Shown here one piece after another: positions 21,219 through 33,897 of a DNA stretch of 64,000 nucleotides. Position 1 is the first letter of the stretch. Every line of letters starts with the position of its first letter. The position numbers and the translations under genes are program-made. This stretch comes from Phytophthora quininea. Its lineage: Eukaryota; Oomycota; Peronosporomycetes; Peronosporales; Peronosporaceae. The notes below the pieces were generated by a model, which was not told where the DNA came from, did no database searches, and saw only the letters and a list, made by a program, of their open reading frames with translations. The stretch lies in NCBI GenBank assembly GCA_011947345.1, contig JAAVTG010000568.1, positions 496,001 through 560,000 on the forward strand, read 5' to 3'.

Positions 21219-22900
21219 CTAAAATACGTTCTTGCTACGCAGCCATTTCGAGAAACCATCAAGACTTCGGTTCCCGCGCTCAGAGTCTGCTCTTTGGATT
21301 GCTGCTGATACTGTGAGTCCGTGAGCTACCAAGTGTTGCACGTACTTGGCGATGCAATGGCGCTTCGAAAAAAACTTCGATTCTTTTGCTGACGTTCTCC
21401 ATTTCGCTCCATACGTTTCCTCCAGATGTTCGATGGAAGGCTGATTCATCAAGCCGTGATGCCACTCCCCGTAGTTCGCGAAAGGACGTGATCTTACGGT
21501 TCGTTTCATATTGTGGGATGAGGACAGGATTCAATGGAGCTAAAGACCGCTGCTGACTGGTATTCGCATTTGCACCAGGTGGACTAACGGGACGTTCGGC
21601 ATCGATGTTTCGGTCGTGAGTTTTGAAACCGGTAAAAGTCGGAGGAAGATCTCGCCGCGTAGCAATGAGGTAAACTGTTGCTGTGACTTCTCTAACATAC
21701 CGACCAATACTTGATGACGCTCTTCTAACCTGTTGAGTGTTGAGTGCTCATTTGTTGTGATAGCAGTGACATCGCAACTTGTAACTGCATCTTAACAGGG
21801 TGCGAGGAGGATTTGGCATTTTCGATTGCAGCAACGCGGTACTGCTGAAAGCTATCGTCGAATATTTCGTGCTGTTTGAGGCGAGCTGGGAGCTGCTAGT
21901 ATAGAAATGCTGCATCTTGAAGCACCACCTCACGTAAGTTCTCCTAGAGTTCGATAAAACTCCGTGCTGCTAAATTTCTTTCCCACTCTCCAGCTAATTT
22001 GTTTTTGTGCACCTTCAGATTGGGAAAAACCGTGCTTGAAGTTCTCTCGGAGGATCTAAAGTAGCATGTTCCGAGTAGCACAACCATGGGCGTGGAGGGG
22101 TGACCGGAAAGCGCTCGAATCGCCTCTCGTACAAGCGGTGCAGAGTAAACTGCCTCTACAGTATCCAGACCTCACCTGCCATGCCTGCGAGTTTGAGAAA
22201 TATCGACATCGCAGCTTTCCAGTTTCCGCACGCCTTGCTGGCGATTGATGTGTGTGTGTGTTTTGTTGAAGGTTAGTCCAACATGGTTGAAAACTCTTTC
22301 GTAACTGTTTTTGTGGGTTTTATACGATATAGAGTTTGTGCGATCACGACCACACAAGAACTTGATTTCTTACCAGTCCTTGGAGAGTTGGAACGAGGGA
22401 AATGGCTCCGAGTCAACATGAAAACGCTCGAATAAGTAAAACGCTACGGCTCCAACAGGACTTAAGTGAACTTCTTTGTTGCGAATGAAGCCGACGTTTT
22501 GCAGTTTTCCAAACGTGTTTGTTTTACCATGCTGAATCAACAAAACGAGTGCAATGCAGGTCTGATACCCTTCGCGATCAAGCTCCTGTGAGACCATGTC
22601 GGCCAATTCAAGATCTCGAATGTTTTCTCCGCGCAGTAAGCTGTAATGAGATGCTAAAAACGTTGCTCTTCCGCGGCTGTCGTTCAAATCAAAGAAAGCG
22701 TCACAGATCTGCCGGAACTGAGCTTCAGAGTGGTAGCCATCGAGAAGAGAACCAACACAACGGTCCTGATAGTTTTGTTTTTCGTTGCTGTTGCTTGAGC
22801 CTGAACATTCTTTATCAACTGCTGAACGGCCGAGTGTTTAAGGTAGTACAAAGGGTTGCGCGCTCACTTGATTCAATCTGCACTTGTACAGCGCTGTCGC
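21219..22900 (-). pseudogene. Crypton-type tyrosine recombinase relic with a GCR1_C-like domain
   Basis: Minus-strand pieces in order: GSLLDGYHSEAQFRQICDAF near 22730; then a long piece (22687-22370) with the first catalytic Arg region SHYSLLRGENIRDLELADM, HGKTNTFGK, and PVGAVAFYLFERFHVDSE; then THTHINRQQGVRK with the His/Arg box; then EAVYSAPLVREAIRALSGHP with the likely Tyr nucleophile. Far downstream (21509-21219) comes EWHHGLMNQPSIEHLEETYG with WRTSAKESKFFSKR, typical of the GCR1_C DNA-binding domain. This order is that of oomycete Cryptons (Ndc10-like recombinases). Frames change and stops occur, so it is a relic. Cryptons move as circular DNA and leave no terminal inverted repeats; I could not define the ends. 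Confidence 0.65.
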
Positions 22901-24048
22901 TTGGCTGCTGCTGACTACGTGTTTCAGACAGTGTAGCTTCCGCGTATGAGCGGATTGAGATGCCAGTCTTTCTTGGCATGTCTCCGCCTCTTCACGATCT
23001 CTTCCAGAAGTACCACAAAATGGGTGTTACGATTAGGTCACAGATTTGATACTGGCTCGGTCACGACCCATACACATTTCAGTCTGTTAATATACATATA
23101 TATACGCCGGTGTAAGCGGGGTGGGCCCCTGGTTGTGGAGCGGTGGGTAAGTTTGCTGAACGAGTCAAATTTGTGAGTGGCTGCTGCTCGCCGGGGACAA
23201 AACATACATTCGGTTTGAAATCAACACACGCCGTCAAAGGAGGCTGGAGTAGCGTTGATGAAACTATCAACCTGTACTCTATTCTCTAACATCTTGACCC
23301 GCGCGCGGTCGTCTTACCTGAGTTGTCGCGGCTTGGAGTTGCTAAAACCCTTCGTACAAAACAGTGAAACTTGTTGTGTATAAGAGAGTTTTTGCGCTCT
23401 ACATTGAGATAGAATGCCAGCGTGCATGGGAATGGGTCGGCGTGATGGAATTCATCGCAAGACTCCGTTGTCATGCTCTCAACTTTGGATTCGCATTTGA
23501 ATGTTTAGGATTTTCGTGTGTTTGGGCCCCTTCTCCAAGAAAATCGACAGTAGTCGCTGATAAGAGCAGCCAAGTGAAGCCCATATGTGGTGTACGTTCC
23601 TTTTGGACTCGGTCGCCTCAAAAACTGGCTTTGCAATTTCCAGGCTACTCTCCAGATCTTTAATGGGGCAAAGAGTAGTTCATTCGCACGTTAGGAGCCG
23701 GAGTGTCTGATCAAGTCGCAGACTTGCTAAGGCAGCCCCGGGTGAGTTGTGGTGGGTTCGCGCGCAAATCGTCGTGTCCTTGAGCGCGCAGATCGACGAA
23801 TGAGCTGCTTTATCTAATCCTAAAGCCGACAACGAAGCGGCTTGAGATGCAAATGGGAGCACCCGCAGTTGAAGCTCTTCCAGCTAGCCGGAAACTGTGC
23901 TGTAATATCCATCCTGTATATTAAACAATGTGACGAAAACCCCGTGGCTGCCATATCGGCGGCTTCCGGATTGTTTGTTTTTTCTCGAGGTTTACGCGAC
24001 TTCGCAATGCTTTGGAGCGGAGACTTGTGCAACTTGCCCTGAGGTCAA
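22901..24048. other. Non-coding tract with possible LTR fragment
   Basis: No gene that I can support. The segment 23025-23291 begins tgttac and ends taaca, with a TATA-like run (atatacatatatatac) inside. This resembles a solo LTR, but there is no target duplication. Confidence 0.35.
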
Positions 24049-24052
24049 ATCA

Positions 24053-24067
24053 TCATTTCCCAGTTTC
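24053..24067 (+). promoter_or_regulatory. Oomycete initiator plus flanking promoter region
   Basis: The sequence tcatttcccagtttc fits the initiator TCAYTYY followed by a CAWTTTY-like box, 42 bases before the ATG at 24109. Confidence 0.6.
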
Positions 24068-24108
24068 ACTCGAGGCACCAAAGAACTTCTTCATCACCAC
24101 CACTCGAA

Positions 24109-24300
24109 ATGAAACTCGTTGCAGCGGTGGCCTTTGCTGCGGCTCTGTGCGTCGCCCAAGTCAGTGCGGCCTCCTCTATTCCGGTCCAGCCACGTACCAG
24201 CCCCGCCCCCGCTCCAGCGCTTCCGCCCCATAATGCCCCCTCTCCACCGTCGGGAAGAAGCCCGTACTGCCGTGGAAACAATTGCGACCAGAAAAACTAA
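24109..24300 (+). CDS. Small secreted proline-rich protein (63 residues)
   Basis: The product begins with a clear signal peptide (MKLVAAVAFAAALCVAQVSA, likely cut after residue 20). The mature part of about 43 residues is rich in Pro, Ser and Ala (TSPAPAPALPPHNAPSPP) and has two Cys close to the C terminus (YCRGNNC) that could form one disulfide. An initiator-type core promoter lies 42 bases upstream, and aataaatg follows the stop at about 24356, so this is a complete small gene. It has no RxLR motif. It may be a cell-wall or apoplastic peptide; the function is unknown. Confidence 0.7.
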   Translation: MKLVAAVAFAAALCVAQVSAASSIPVQPRTSPAPAPALPPHNAPSPPSGRSPYCRGNNCDQKN

Positions 24301-24646
24301 ATGGTCGGCCCGAAAGACAACCAACCGAGTAACTAGCCACAGCTAAAGCGGATCAATAAATGCCACACGATTGTCTTGCAACGCTCGTTTCCATTCATGT
24401 CGACCGTGCGAGTCTAACGTGTTCCACGTTTACTGCCTGGTGTAGCACGTGCAGGTAAACTGTCCCGAAGGTGATCCCATCGATGGCTGCGCAGTGCGAG
24501 ATGGTCGTCCCCGGCTCCAATCTGGAAGCACTGTGTAGTACCCTCGGCTTCCATCGATGAGGAAGGCCCCTGGTGTGACCAAGTCAACGCACAGCTGCGC
24601 CGTCTTCGACTCATCCGCGGTCTAAGGGGCACCGTGTCTTTCGACC

Positions 24647-24662
24647 GCTCATTCCGCAACTT
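24647..24662 (+). promoter_or_regulatory. Oomycete core promoter of the first hydrolase
   Basis: The sequence gctcattccgcaactt is a close match to the initiator (GCTCATTYY) plus flanking box (CAACTT), 33-48 bases before the ATG at 24695. Confidence 0.65.
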
Positions 24663-24694
24663 GCAGCGTCGCTCCAACGTCCAAGATCATCGCG

Positions 24695-26004
24695 ATGAAG
24701 CACGTCCGCGACTTCGTGAACGGGCGAGCGCCAGGCTACCAGGCCGCCTACACGCTGCCGGTCTTCGTGGTGGTGACGGTGCTGTCGCTCTGGGTCAACG
24801 CCACGCACTTGCAATGGCTGGGCCTCAGCCACCTCGTCGTGCTCGTCAAGCTGGTGCTGCTTCTGGCCGTGCATGAGCTGCTCCGCCCCTGTGTCTCTCC
24901 TTCCGAGACGTCTGCACCTTGACGACCCACGTGGTCACGGCGGCCAATGCGGCGGTCTTTAACTTTGCCAAGAGGGGACTGCGCTGCAAGTTCCCCGAGT
25001 GGACGCTCTGGTACGAGTGGTTCCAGGCCATCGCCTTCGCTGCGGGGCAGCGCAACGGCAAGCACATCCTCAAAATGCCCAACGCGGTGGCCATGCGCCG
25101 CAACTTCGACCTCATCGGTCGATTGCTCGGGGCCGTCGCGTGTTGGCGTCATACTCATCGAATCGAGAGCTTCCGGCACAACGGACTCGAGCACCTCTGG
25201 CTGCGCTCCAAGACGACCGATGACTCCGACAACGACGATCGTGAACGTGTCGTGGTGCTGTACTACCACGGCGGTGGGTATGCGCTCTGCAGTCCACACT
25301 TCTTCGTCGAGTTCGGCAGTCGACTGCTGGCCCAGATCAAGACCCAACTCGCGGTCGAAGCGATGGATGTCGAGATATTGCTGGCGAACTACCGCAAACT
25401 GCCCGAGGTGAGTTTCCCTGCTCCTCTAGACGACGCCATGGCCATGTTCGACTACCTCGTCAAGCACGAGCAAGTGCCGGCTCGCCGCATCCTCTTGGCG
25501 GGCGATAGCGCCGGCGCCGGTCTGGCGTTGGCGACGCTGTTGAGACTTCGCCGTTCTTGCAGCGACAGTCCTATGGCCGTCATGGTCAACTGTCCGTTCG
25601 CAGACTTGTCGGCTGAGGTGGCAGTATCGCCGCACTGCTTCATCACCAAGCCCATGCTGGACGCCATCCGAGACTTTTGCGTACTGGAGACGCCGCAGTC
25701 GTCGTGGCAAGAAGGAGTTTTGCTGCAGACGAATCTCCGAGGATTGCCGCCGATGTTCGTCCAAGCAGCAGAGTTCGACATCCTGCACCAGCAGTCACTG
25801 CAGCTGGCCAGGAACGCTCGGACGGACGGCGTCGACATTACGTTGGACGTGCACCAGCACATGCCGCACGTGTTCACACTGTTCCCGCATTATGTGCTGC
25901 CGCAGTCGAGCGTGGGGATCGAGCGAATGGCTCGCTTTGTGGTGAAACAATTGACGGAGCATCGACTTCCTGTGCAGCTACCTTGTGCAGCACCGGCATT
26001 CTAA
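24695..26004 (+). CDS. Alpha/beta hydrolase, HSL-type, membrane-anchored (copy 1)
   Basis: The product, about 435 residues with one frame break, starts with one or two membrane segments (LPVFVVVTVLSLWV and HLVVLVKLVLLLAV). A conserved linker follows (FPEWTLWYEWFQ). The hydrolase domain has the oxyanion-hole motif YYHGGGYA, the nucleophile elbow GDSAGAG, and the C-terminal acid/base region DGVDITLDVHQHMPHVF with the likely catalytic His. The family (Abhydrolase_3, related to hormone-sensitive lipase and steryl acetyl hydrolase) cleaves esters of small or lipid substrates, here probably at a membrane. The N-terminal 64 codons are in another frame; the break lies at the cccc run 24886-24889. It is the most divergent member of the local family, and its elbow reads GAG instead of GGG. 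Confidence 0.85.
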
Positions 26005-26158
26005 AGACGAGGGGGGATATTTGTCGATGTATGGGAGAAGTGCTGTAATGAACGAGTTGTAGCAAGCTAACTTTTTTGCGCGGGTTAACGAACTCCAGTT
26101 GTATTTCTTGTCGTTCGACGTAAGCAAAAGCTACGTAACATGGCAGAGGAGTCATTGT

Positions 26159-26602
26159 TCACCCAACAAGTTTGCCCGCATCGCGACGCCACTGTGCGAA
26201 GTCGTCGACAAGTGACTTAAATTTCTTGTACTGTGAGGGCGTCATGCTGTGGGCAAGATCGGACGACTGGTATCTGTGCTCCCAGTCGTTAAACATTTCT
26301 GTCTTGTAGTGCTGATCACTCAGCATCTTCTCGAACTTGGCAACGCTGATTCTCTCTTCATCGTCGGCTCTCTCAGAATCGTCGTCTTCACTGTCGTCAT
26401 CGCTGCTTTCGTCGTCGAATTTGTCGAGGATTTTCTTGTAGCTTCTCAATAACCTCTTCTCGGTAGCGTCCGTCAGCGCATCAGCTCCGTTTAACACTTC
26501 GCTCGAAGCCATTTTTGATAGTCCAGTTGTGGTGGTCAAAGCAGAAGCTTCGTTCGCGAAACTGGCGACTGCGGCCAGCAGTAGGATGGTACAAATTCGC
26601 AT
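26159..26602 (-). CDS. RxLR effector protein (intact)
   Basis: The product has 147 residues. It starts with a signal peptide (MRICTILLLAAVASFANEASA), followed by a Thr-rich stretch, the RxLR motif RLLR at about residue 50, a long Asp/Ser/Glu stretch and a DDEER motif, then a helical C-terminal domain of about 65 residues with Trp residues (FNDWEHRYQSSDLAH, FAQWRRDAG). The order is the hallmark of RxLR effectors, which pass into plant cells and disturb immunity; the target is unknown. A good core promoter lies upstream at 26635-26652. The gene sits between hydrolase copies 1 and 2, pointing toward copy 1. It is the intact paralog of the start-less copy at 2081-2476. Confidence 0.88.
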   Translation of the reverse strand: MRICTILLLAAVASFANEASALTTTTGLSKMASSEVLNGADALTDATEKRLLRSYKKILDKFDDESSDDDSEDDDSERADDEERISVAKFEKMLSDQHYKTEMFNDWEHRYQSSDLAHSMTPSQYKKFKSLVDDFAQWRRDAGKLVG

Positions 26603-26634
26603 CGTCGGGGGGTTGTAGACTTGTTTGCTGAGAA

Positions 26635-26652
26635 GCGAATTGGAGAATGAGG
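26635..26652 (-). promoter_or_regulatory. Oomycete core promoter of the RxLR gene
   Basis: On the minus strand the sequence reads cctcattctccaattcgc, a close match to initiator plus flanking box, about 33 bases before the start codon. Confidence 0.65.
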
Positions 26653-28715
26653 AAACTGTTGGCAGGGATACCGAACAGCAAAGCCAATCTCGACGAGTGG
26701 CGGCGACGTATTATGGGATGCCGTTTACTTTGCCCGTGTAATTTCTTGGCGCTTAGTTGCCACATCAATTCCGAGATGACGAACAGGATCTCAACCGGCT
26801 TTGTATTTGCCAGACTTTTCTGCTGTTTCACTTGCCGTCTGCAAGAACAAGTTAAATTCCATACGAGCTTGCAACATAATCATATTTGGCTAGCTTTACG
26901 AACACAAAAGTCGTGGCGGCAGACAAGCAATACAAGTTCATTTTCTAGGGGTATCTTTGCGAAAAGACTAAGTTCCATGTACCAAAGCATTGATGGTTCC
27001 TCTTTGATTCGTTGTTCAAAGCAATACTGTGTTGACTGATTGCAACTAGAGACGATCTTGTTTCTTGTCCTGGATTGCGGATGCATGTGTTGACGGGATG
27101 GATCATGGGATGACAAGCGCACAGCATCTCTAGTGCACCAAGGCAATAGTTTGAAAATGTTTGAAGGGGAAAAAGGAAAGTCGATCAGAAAAATCGTGAT
27201 TTCAATCGAGCTGGTGGAACTGATTATGGCTTGGCAATAGTAAGAACAAACTCAAGGTGTTCACCCAGCACCATACACGCACTCTGGAGCTTATTTAGCC
27301 CTGCTCTACCTGTCCTTGAACTCAGGCGTAAACTGTGCTGAAAAACTTCATCCTCCATCGTCTTTGACAAGGAAACTCATGTATCCTTTCTCTCTTATCC
27401 GTGCATTGTAGTAGCATTGAGTGAACGACTTGGTATTCTGCCAAAGCTACCACCATGCTGGGGGCAATTTGGGGTTTATCAGAAGCGGCTTGCTTCGTAC
27501 CAACGGAGGCTTCACTCGATTTTCCCTCTAAAGTTGCTGGCGGTCGCGATCATCAAATTAGTAACTGCTGCCACAAGCTGACGCTCTGGCTGATGGGAAT
27601 GTGAAGCGATGAAGGTGGATGAGGAAGAAAGTTGGAACAGCCTCTTGTCGAACGTTGCAACATTGAACGCTTTCTTTCCGTCGTCATTGCTCGCCTTTTG
27701 ATTGTGCAGATCGTCTTAGGTTTTGAACTCATAAAACATGTACTGCTCACAAACTCTCTTGTAGTTGTGTGGCAAACCTTCTATTGTTGCGAAAGCAAAA
27801 TATTTAAGGTATGTCTCGTGGTGTTTATTGTGAATACAAAAGTATGTGAAACTACTTCGAAGTCGGAACGAAAAAGTGAACGAAGCGGGCTTGTAAGCTA
27901 TTGCGCGAATAAACGTGTTTGGCATAACCACAATTGGGAAGTACCGTCCATAATTTGATAGCACCGTAGTTTTGCGCCATCCGAAGCCCTCCTCCTCCCC
28001 TGTTTCCAACGGAAATATGGAAGCAGATTTGGTATGCAGGCCTCGACACAACTAAAAAGTTTTGTGATGGACCTGTCGGAACTCGTCAGATAAACGGCAA
28101 GATCTAAGTTACGATAAAAAATGCTCTGGTCGTAGATTTTGTTTTGCAATCGTGTTTTCAGCTAGTGTATTAACCTGCCATCTCGACGCTCCTCCGGGCT
28201 AGTTTTGTGTTGCTGGATACGGACGCGCAGTTCCATCTCGTCGTTGTCCGTCCAGGTTGCGTTTTGCATCAAGATGCAATAGGCGAGGGCGAGCCTTGGA
28301 AGTCTGGCGGTCAACCGATCGCTGAGTTTCGGGGCGTAGAGCGAAATGAATGATATTTCACGACTACCGCGAGAAGCTAAGTTCCCAGCTACAGAAGAGG
28401 TCCATACTTCGCATTGCCACCACTTGAAAACAGTCTAAGATGACATTTTTTTCTCGATATCAAGCACAACGCGAAAGCTTTGCTGCTCTCGCGAAAGCGA
28501 TCCCCAAGAGATCCCCAAAGTTAATCAAGGTCACGCAGAGAGGCCATAGAGCTAAGAAATTCAAGGCTCTACTAGGCTCACTAGATTGACCAAAACAACA
28601 ATCAAAGGCAACGTGCCAACTTCAATTTTGCTCATGGCTACAACAACAGTCGCTGAAAGCCGTTAGTGACAATGAGGCCTCACATACTTAGTTCCCCATC
28701 GATGTCGTTGATGGC
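26653..28715. other. Non-coding tract of about 2 kb
   Basis: Only short frames on both strands, AT-richer than the flanks. Overlapping minus-strand ORFs near 27700-28150 have unclear content. No recognisable domain and no repeat ends. Confidence 0.45.
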
Positions 28716-28731
28716 CCTCACTTGACAACTT
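28716..28731 (+). promoter_or_regulatory. Core promoter of hydrolase copy 2
   Basis: The sequence cctcacttgacaactt combines an initiator (TCACTTG) and a CAACTT flanking box directly before the ATG at 28742. A related ccacttggcaac lies before hydrolase copy 3 (30277-30288). Confidence 0.55.
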
Positions 28732-28741
28732 GCAGCGGATC

Positions 28742-30071
28742 ATGAAAAGCGCCAGCTATCTATTAGTGCCGCTGCAGACTCTCGTCCAGCTCTGGTCTGA
28801 CCCCGACCGCCGTCGCCAGTTCCTCGTTTGGCTCGTTCGTGGATCTTCCGCAGTCGTCGCCTTCGCGCTGCTGCACGACCTGTGCAAGGGCTCTGCCGAA
28901 CGCCGTTGGAGACCGCTCGGCTTCTGGTGCAAGTCTCGTTGACAGTCTGCAAGACACTGCTGCAGTACGTCAAGCGCGGCTTCAAGCCCAAGTTCCCCAA
29001 GTGGACTTTGCAATTCGAACTGCTGCGAGGCATCATGCGCGACGGCTCCAACATGTTTGGGGAGCGTATCGTCGTGGAGCAGCACGCTCGAGTGATCCGA
29101 CGCCAGAGCGAAGTCTTCGGGTCGTTTCTGGGATGGTTTGCTCGACTTCAGCATGGTCTGCAACTCGAGAGCGTGCACTTCAACGGCCTCGAACATCTAT
29201 GGCTGAAAGGCAAGACCTCGAATGTCAATGCAAAACGCCTGGTGGTGCTGTTCTACCATGGTGGAGGCTACGCGGTGCTCAGTCCGAGGATGTACATTTC
29301 CTTCTGCAGCGCTCTCGCCAACGCTGTCAAACAGGAGATCGCTGCACGAGTGGAGGGGGAAAAGTCGCAGTGGACGTCTTCCTGGCCAACTACCGCAAAC
29401 TGCCCGAGCATCAGTTCCCCGTTCCAGCGGAAGACGCGGTGGCCATGTACGAGTATTTGCTACATCAAGGCCTAGATGCGTCGCAGATCATCCTGGCTGG
29501 TGACAGCGCTGGCGGTGGACTCGTGTTGTCGACGTTGCTGCGCGTTCGCGATGGGAAGGCAGGTATCCCGATGCCACTAGCAGCGGTTGTGGCGTGTCCG
29601 CTGGCGGATCTCTCCGGGGACGACGACGAGAGTCGTGGCCAGCACTGCGTGTTGTCGACCAACATGACTGCGGCCAGTGTACTCTCCTACCACCCGACAC
29701 GTGAAGATCCGAGCACGTGGGCGGACGCCTCGGCAGTACATTGCGATCTGCAGGGTTTGCCACCGGTGTTCGTTCAATCTGCCACGTTGGACCGACTGTT
29801 CCAGCACTCGATGCGGCTTGTGGAGAAAGCCAAAGCTGATGGTGTGAGCGACTGGGAGCTCGACGTGCACGACGGTGTTCCGCACGTGTTCATGGTCTTT
29901 CCAGGGTATGTGCTACCGTACGCGCACGTTGGTGTCCGGAAATTGGCGGCATTTGTAGCCAAGCAGTTCGAGAGTTCTCTCAAGAACACCGCGGCCGCAC
30001 GCAGCTGCAGAGACGGAAGAGTGGAGCCCGACAACACATTGGCTCCCGAGACGGCTCCTTCTGCAGCTTAA
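28742..30071 (+). CDS. Alpha/beta hydrolase, HSL-type, membrane-anchored (copy 2)
   Basis: About 442 residues when read across two frame breaks. The N terminus has a hydrophobic anchor (FLVWLVRGSSAVVAFALL). The family linker LCRTPLETARLLVQV and FPKWTLQFELLRGIM follow, then VVLFYHGGGYAVLSP (oxyanion hole), VDVFLANYRKLPEH, the nucleophile elbow GDSAGGG, and DWELDVHDGVPHVFMVFPG with the catalytic His. Copy 3 follows in tandem about 260 bases downstream. The frame breaks lie near 28890 and at the ggggg run 29355-29359. All catalytic motifs are present, so I consider the gene functional and the breaks probable assembly errors. The ORF extends past the last conserved helix by about 45 low-complexity residues. 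Confidence 0.85.
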
Positions 30072-30328
30072 ATGCAGATCTCGAGGGTTCTCGACAAGTA
30101 ATTGCATGGAGACGTTCTATTTGCTTGAGTTGTCGGTTGTAGGCTGCATCGCATTGTCATTACTTTCTGCATGGGGGAACGCGTTGGAGCTGCTAACATC
30201 TTGCACTTTGCCGACAGCTTCACCGAGATTTGATGATGGCTACAGCCGAAGCGGATATCGTTCACCAGTCGAGCCGCCACTTGGCAACGCGCCTCGAGCC
30301 ACGCAAGTGACCCCTGAAGACCACCACC

Positions 30329-33281
<2,953 letters not shown>

Positions 33282-33897
33282 GCAAGCCCAATCAGTTATA
33301 CAGGTAGCCGCAGCTCGGAGATAAGGAAGAAATGAATTCGCTCCGATCTCGCAACTTGCACCTGCATTTACATAGCATAAAGACATCCATGCGCGCGTGA
33401 GAGTCTGCACCGCCTTGCCGCTCATTGCAAGTGCTCTGAAAAGAAAAGTGGCGAGCAGGAATGCGCTCGAGGCGCAATTTGGCGCGTGGATGCTTCAACA
33501 TGGCAGTGCAACCACCCAACTGTGATGATTGCCGACCAAAAACACTGCCGATACCAAACACTGAGCGGCCAAAGCGATATCGTTCACGACAGAGTGCAAA
33601 GAGTCCCATCATTCAGCTTCAGATATCGGTCGGTCTTGCGCGGCCTCGCTTGGCAAACAGCAGAGGCCCAAGTGCTCACTCAAAAGATATGATGACCACA
33701 TGGACAGCGGTCTCTGCAGGCAAACAAAAATGTGTGGTAAGATTTGCTTGGTATCTTTCAGTGGATCATACTTTGTCCAAGTCATACATACAAACTCTCA
33801 GTCAACGGCAGTTGAAGTCCATGGAGACCGCTCGTCGCGACCTCTCAGTCGCCGATTTGACTGGTCCCGCATAGATCTCCTCGCTTCGACTGCCAAG
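33282..33897. other. Intergenic tract between enolase and GH1 gene
   Basis: About 600 bases holding the enolase 3' end and the GH1 promoter. I see no separate gene here; ORFs in it have no supporting motif. Confidence 0.5.

Noticed and set aside
23025..23291. Possible solo LTR (tgttac..taaca with TATA-like run)
   Set aside because: No target duplication on the flanks and no second copy in the window, so I did not list it as an element.
23364..23663. ORF ending in QFPGYSPDL, similar to the end of Tc1/mariner transposases
   Set aside because: Only one short match and no other DDE motif nearby.
27553..28149. Overlapping ORFs that might be a transposase relic
   Set aside because: I could not match any motif of MULE, hAT or Tc1 families.
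28839..29370. First part of the 410-codon ORF 28839-30071
   Set aside because: Only the part after about 29360 belongs to the hydrolase; the earlier part of this frame is a shadow of the neighbouring frame.
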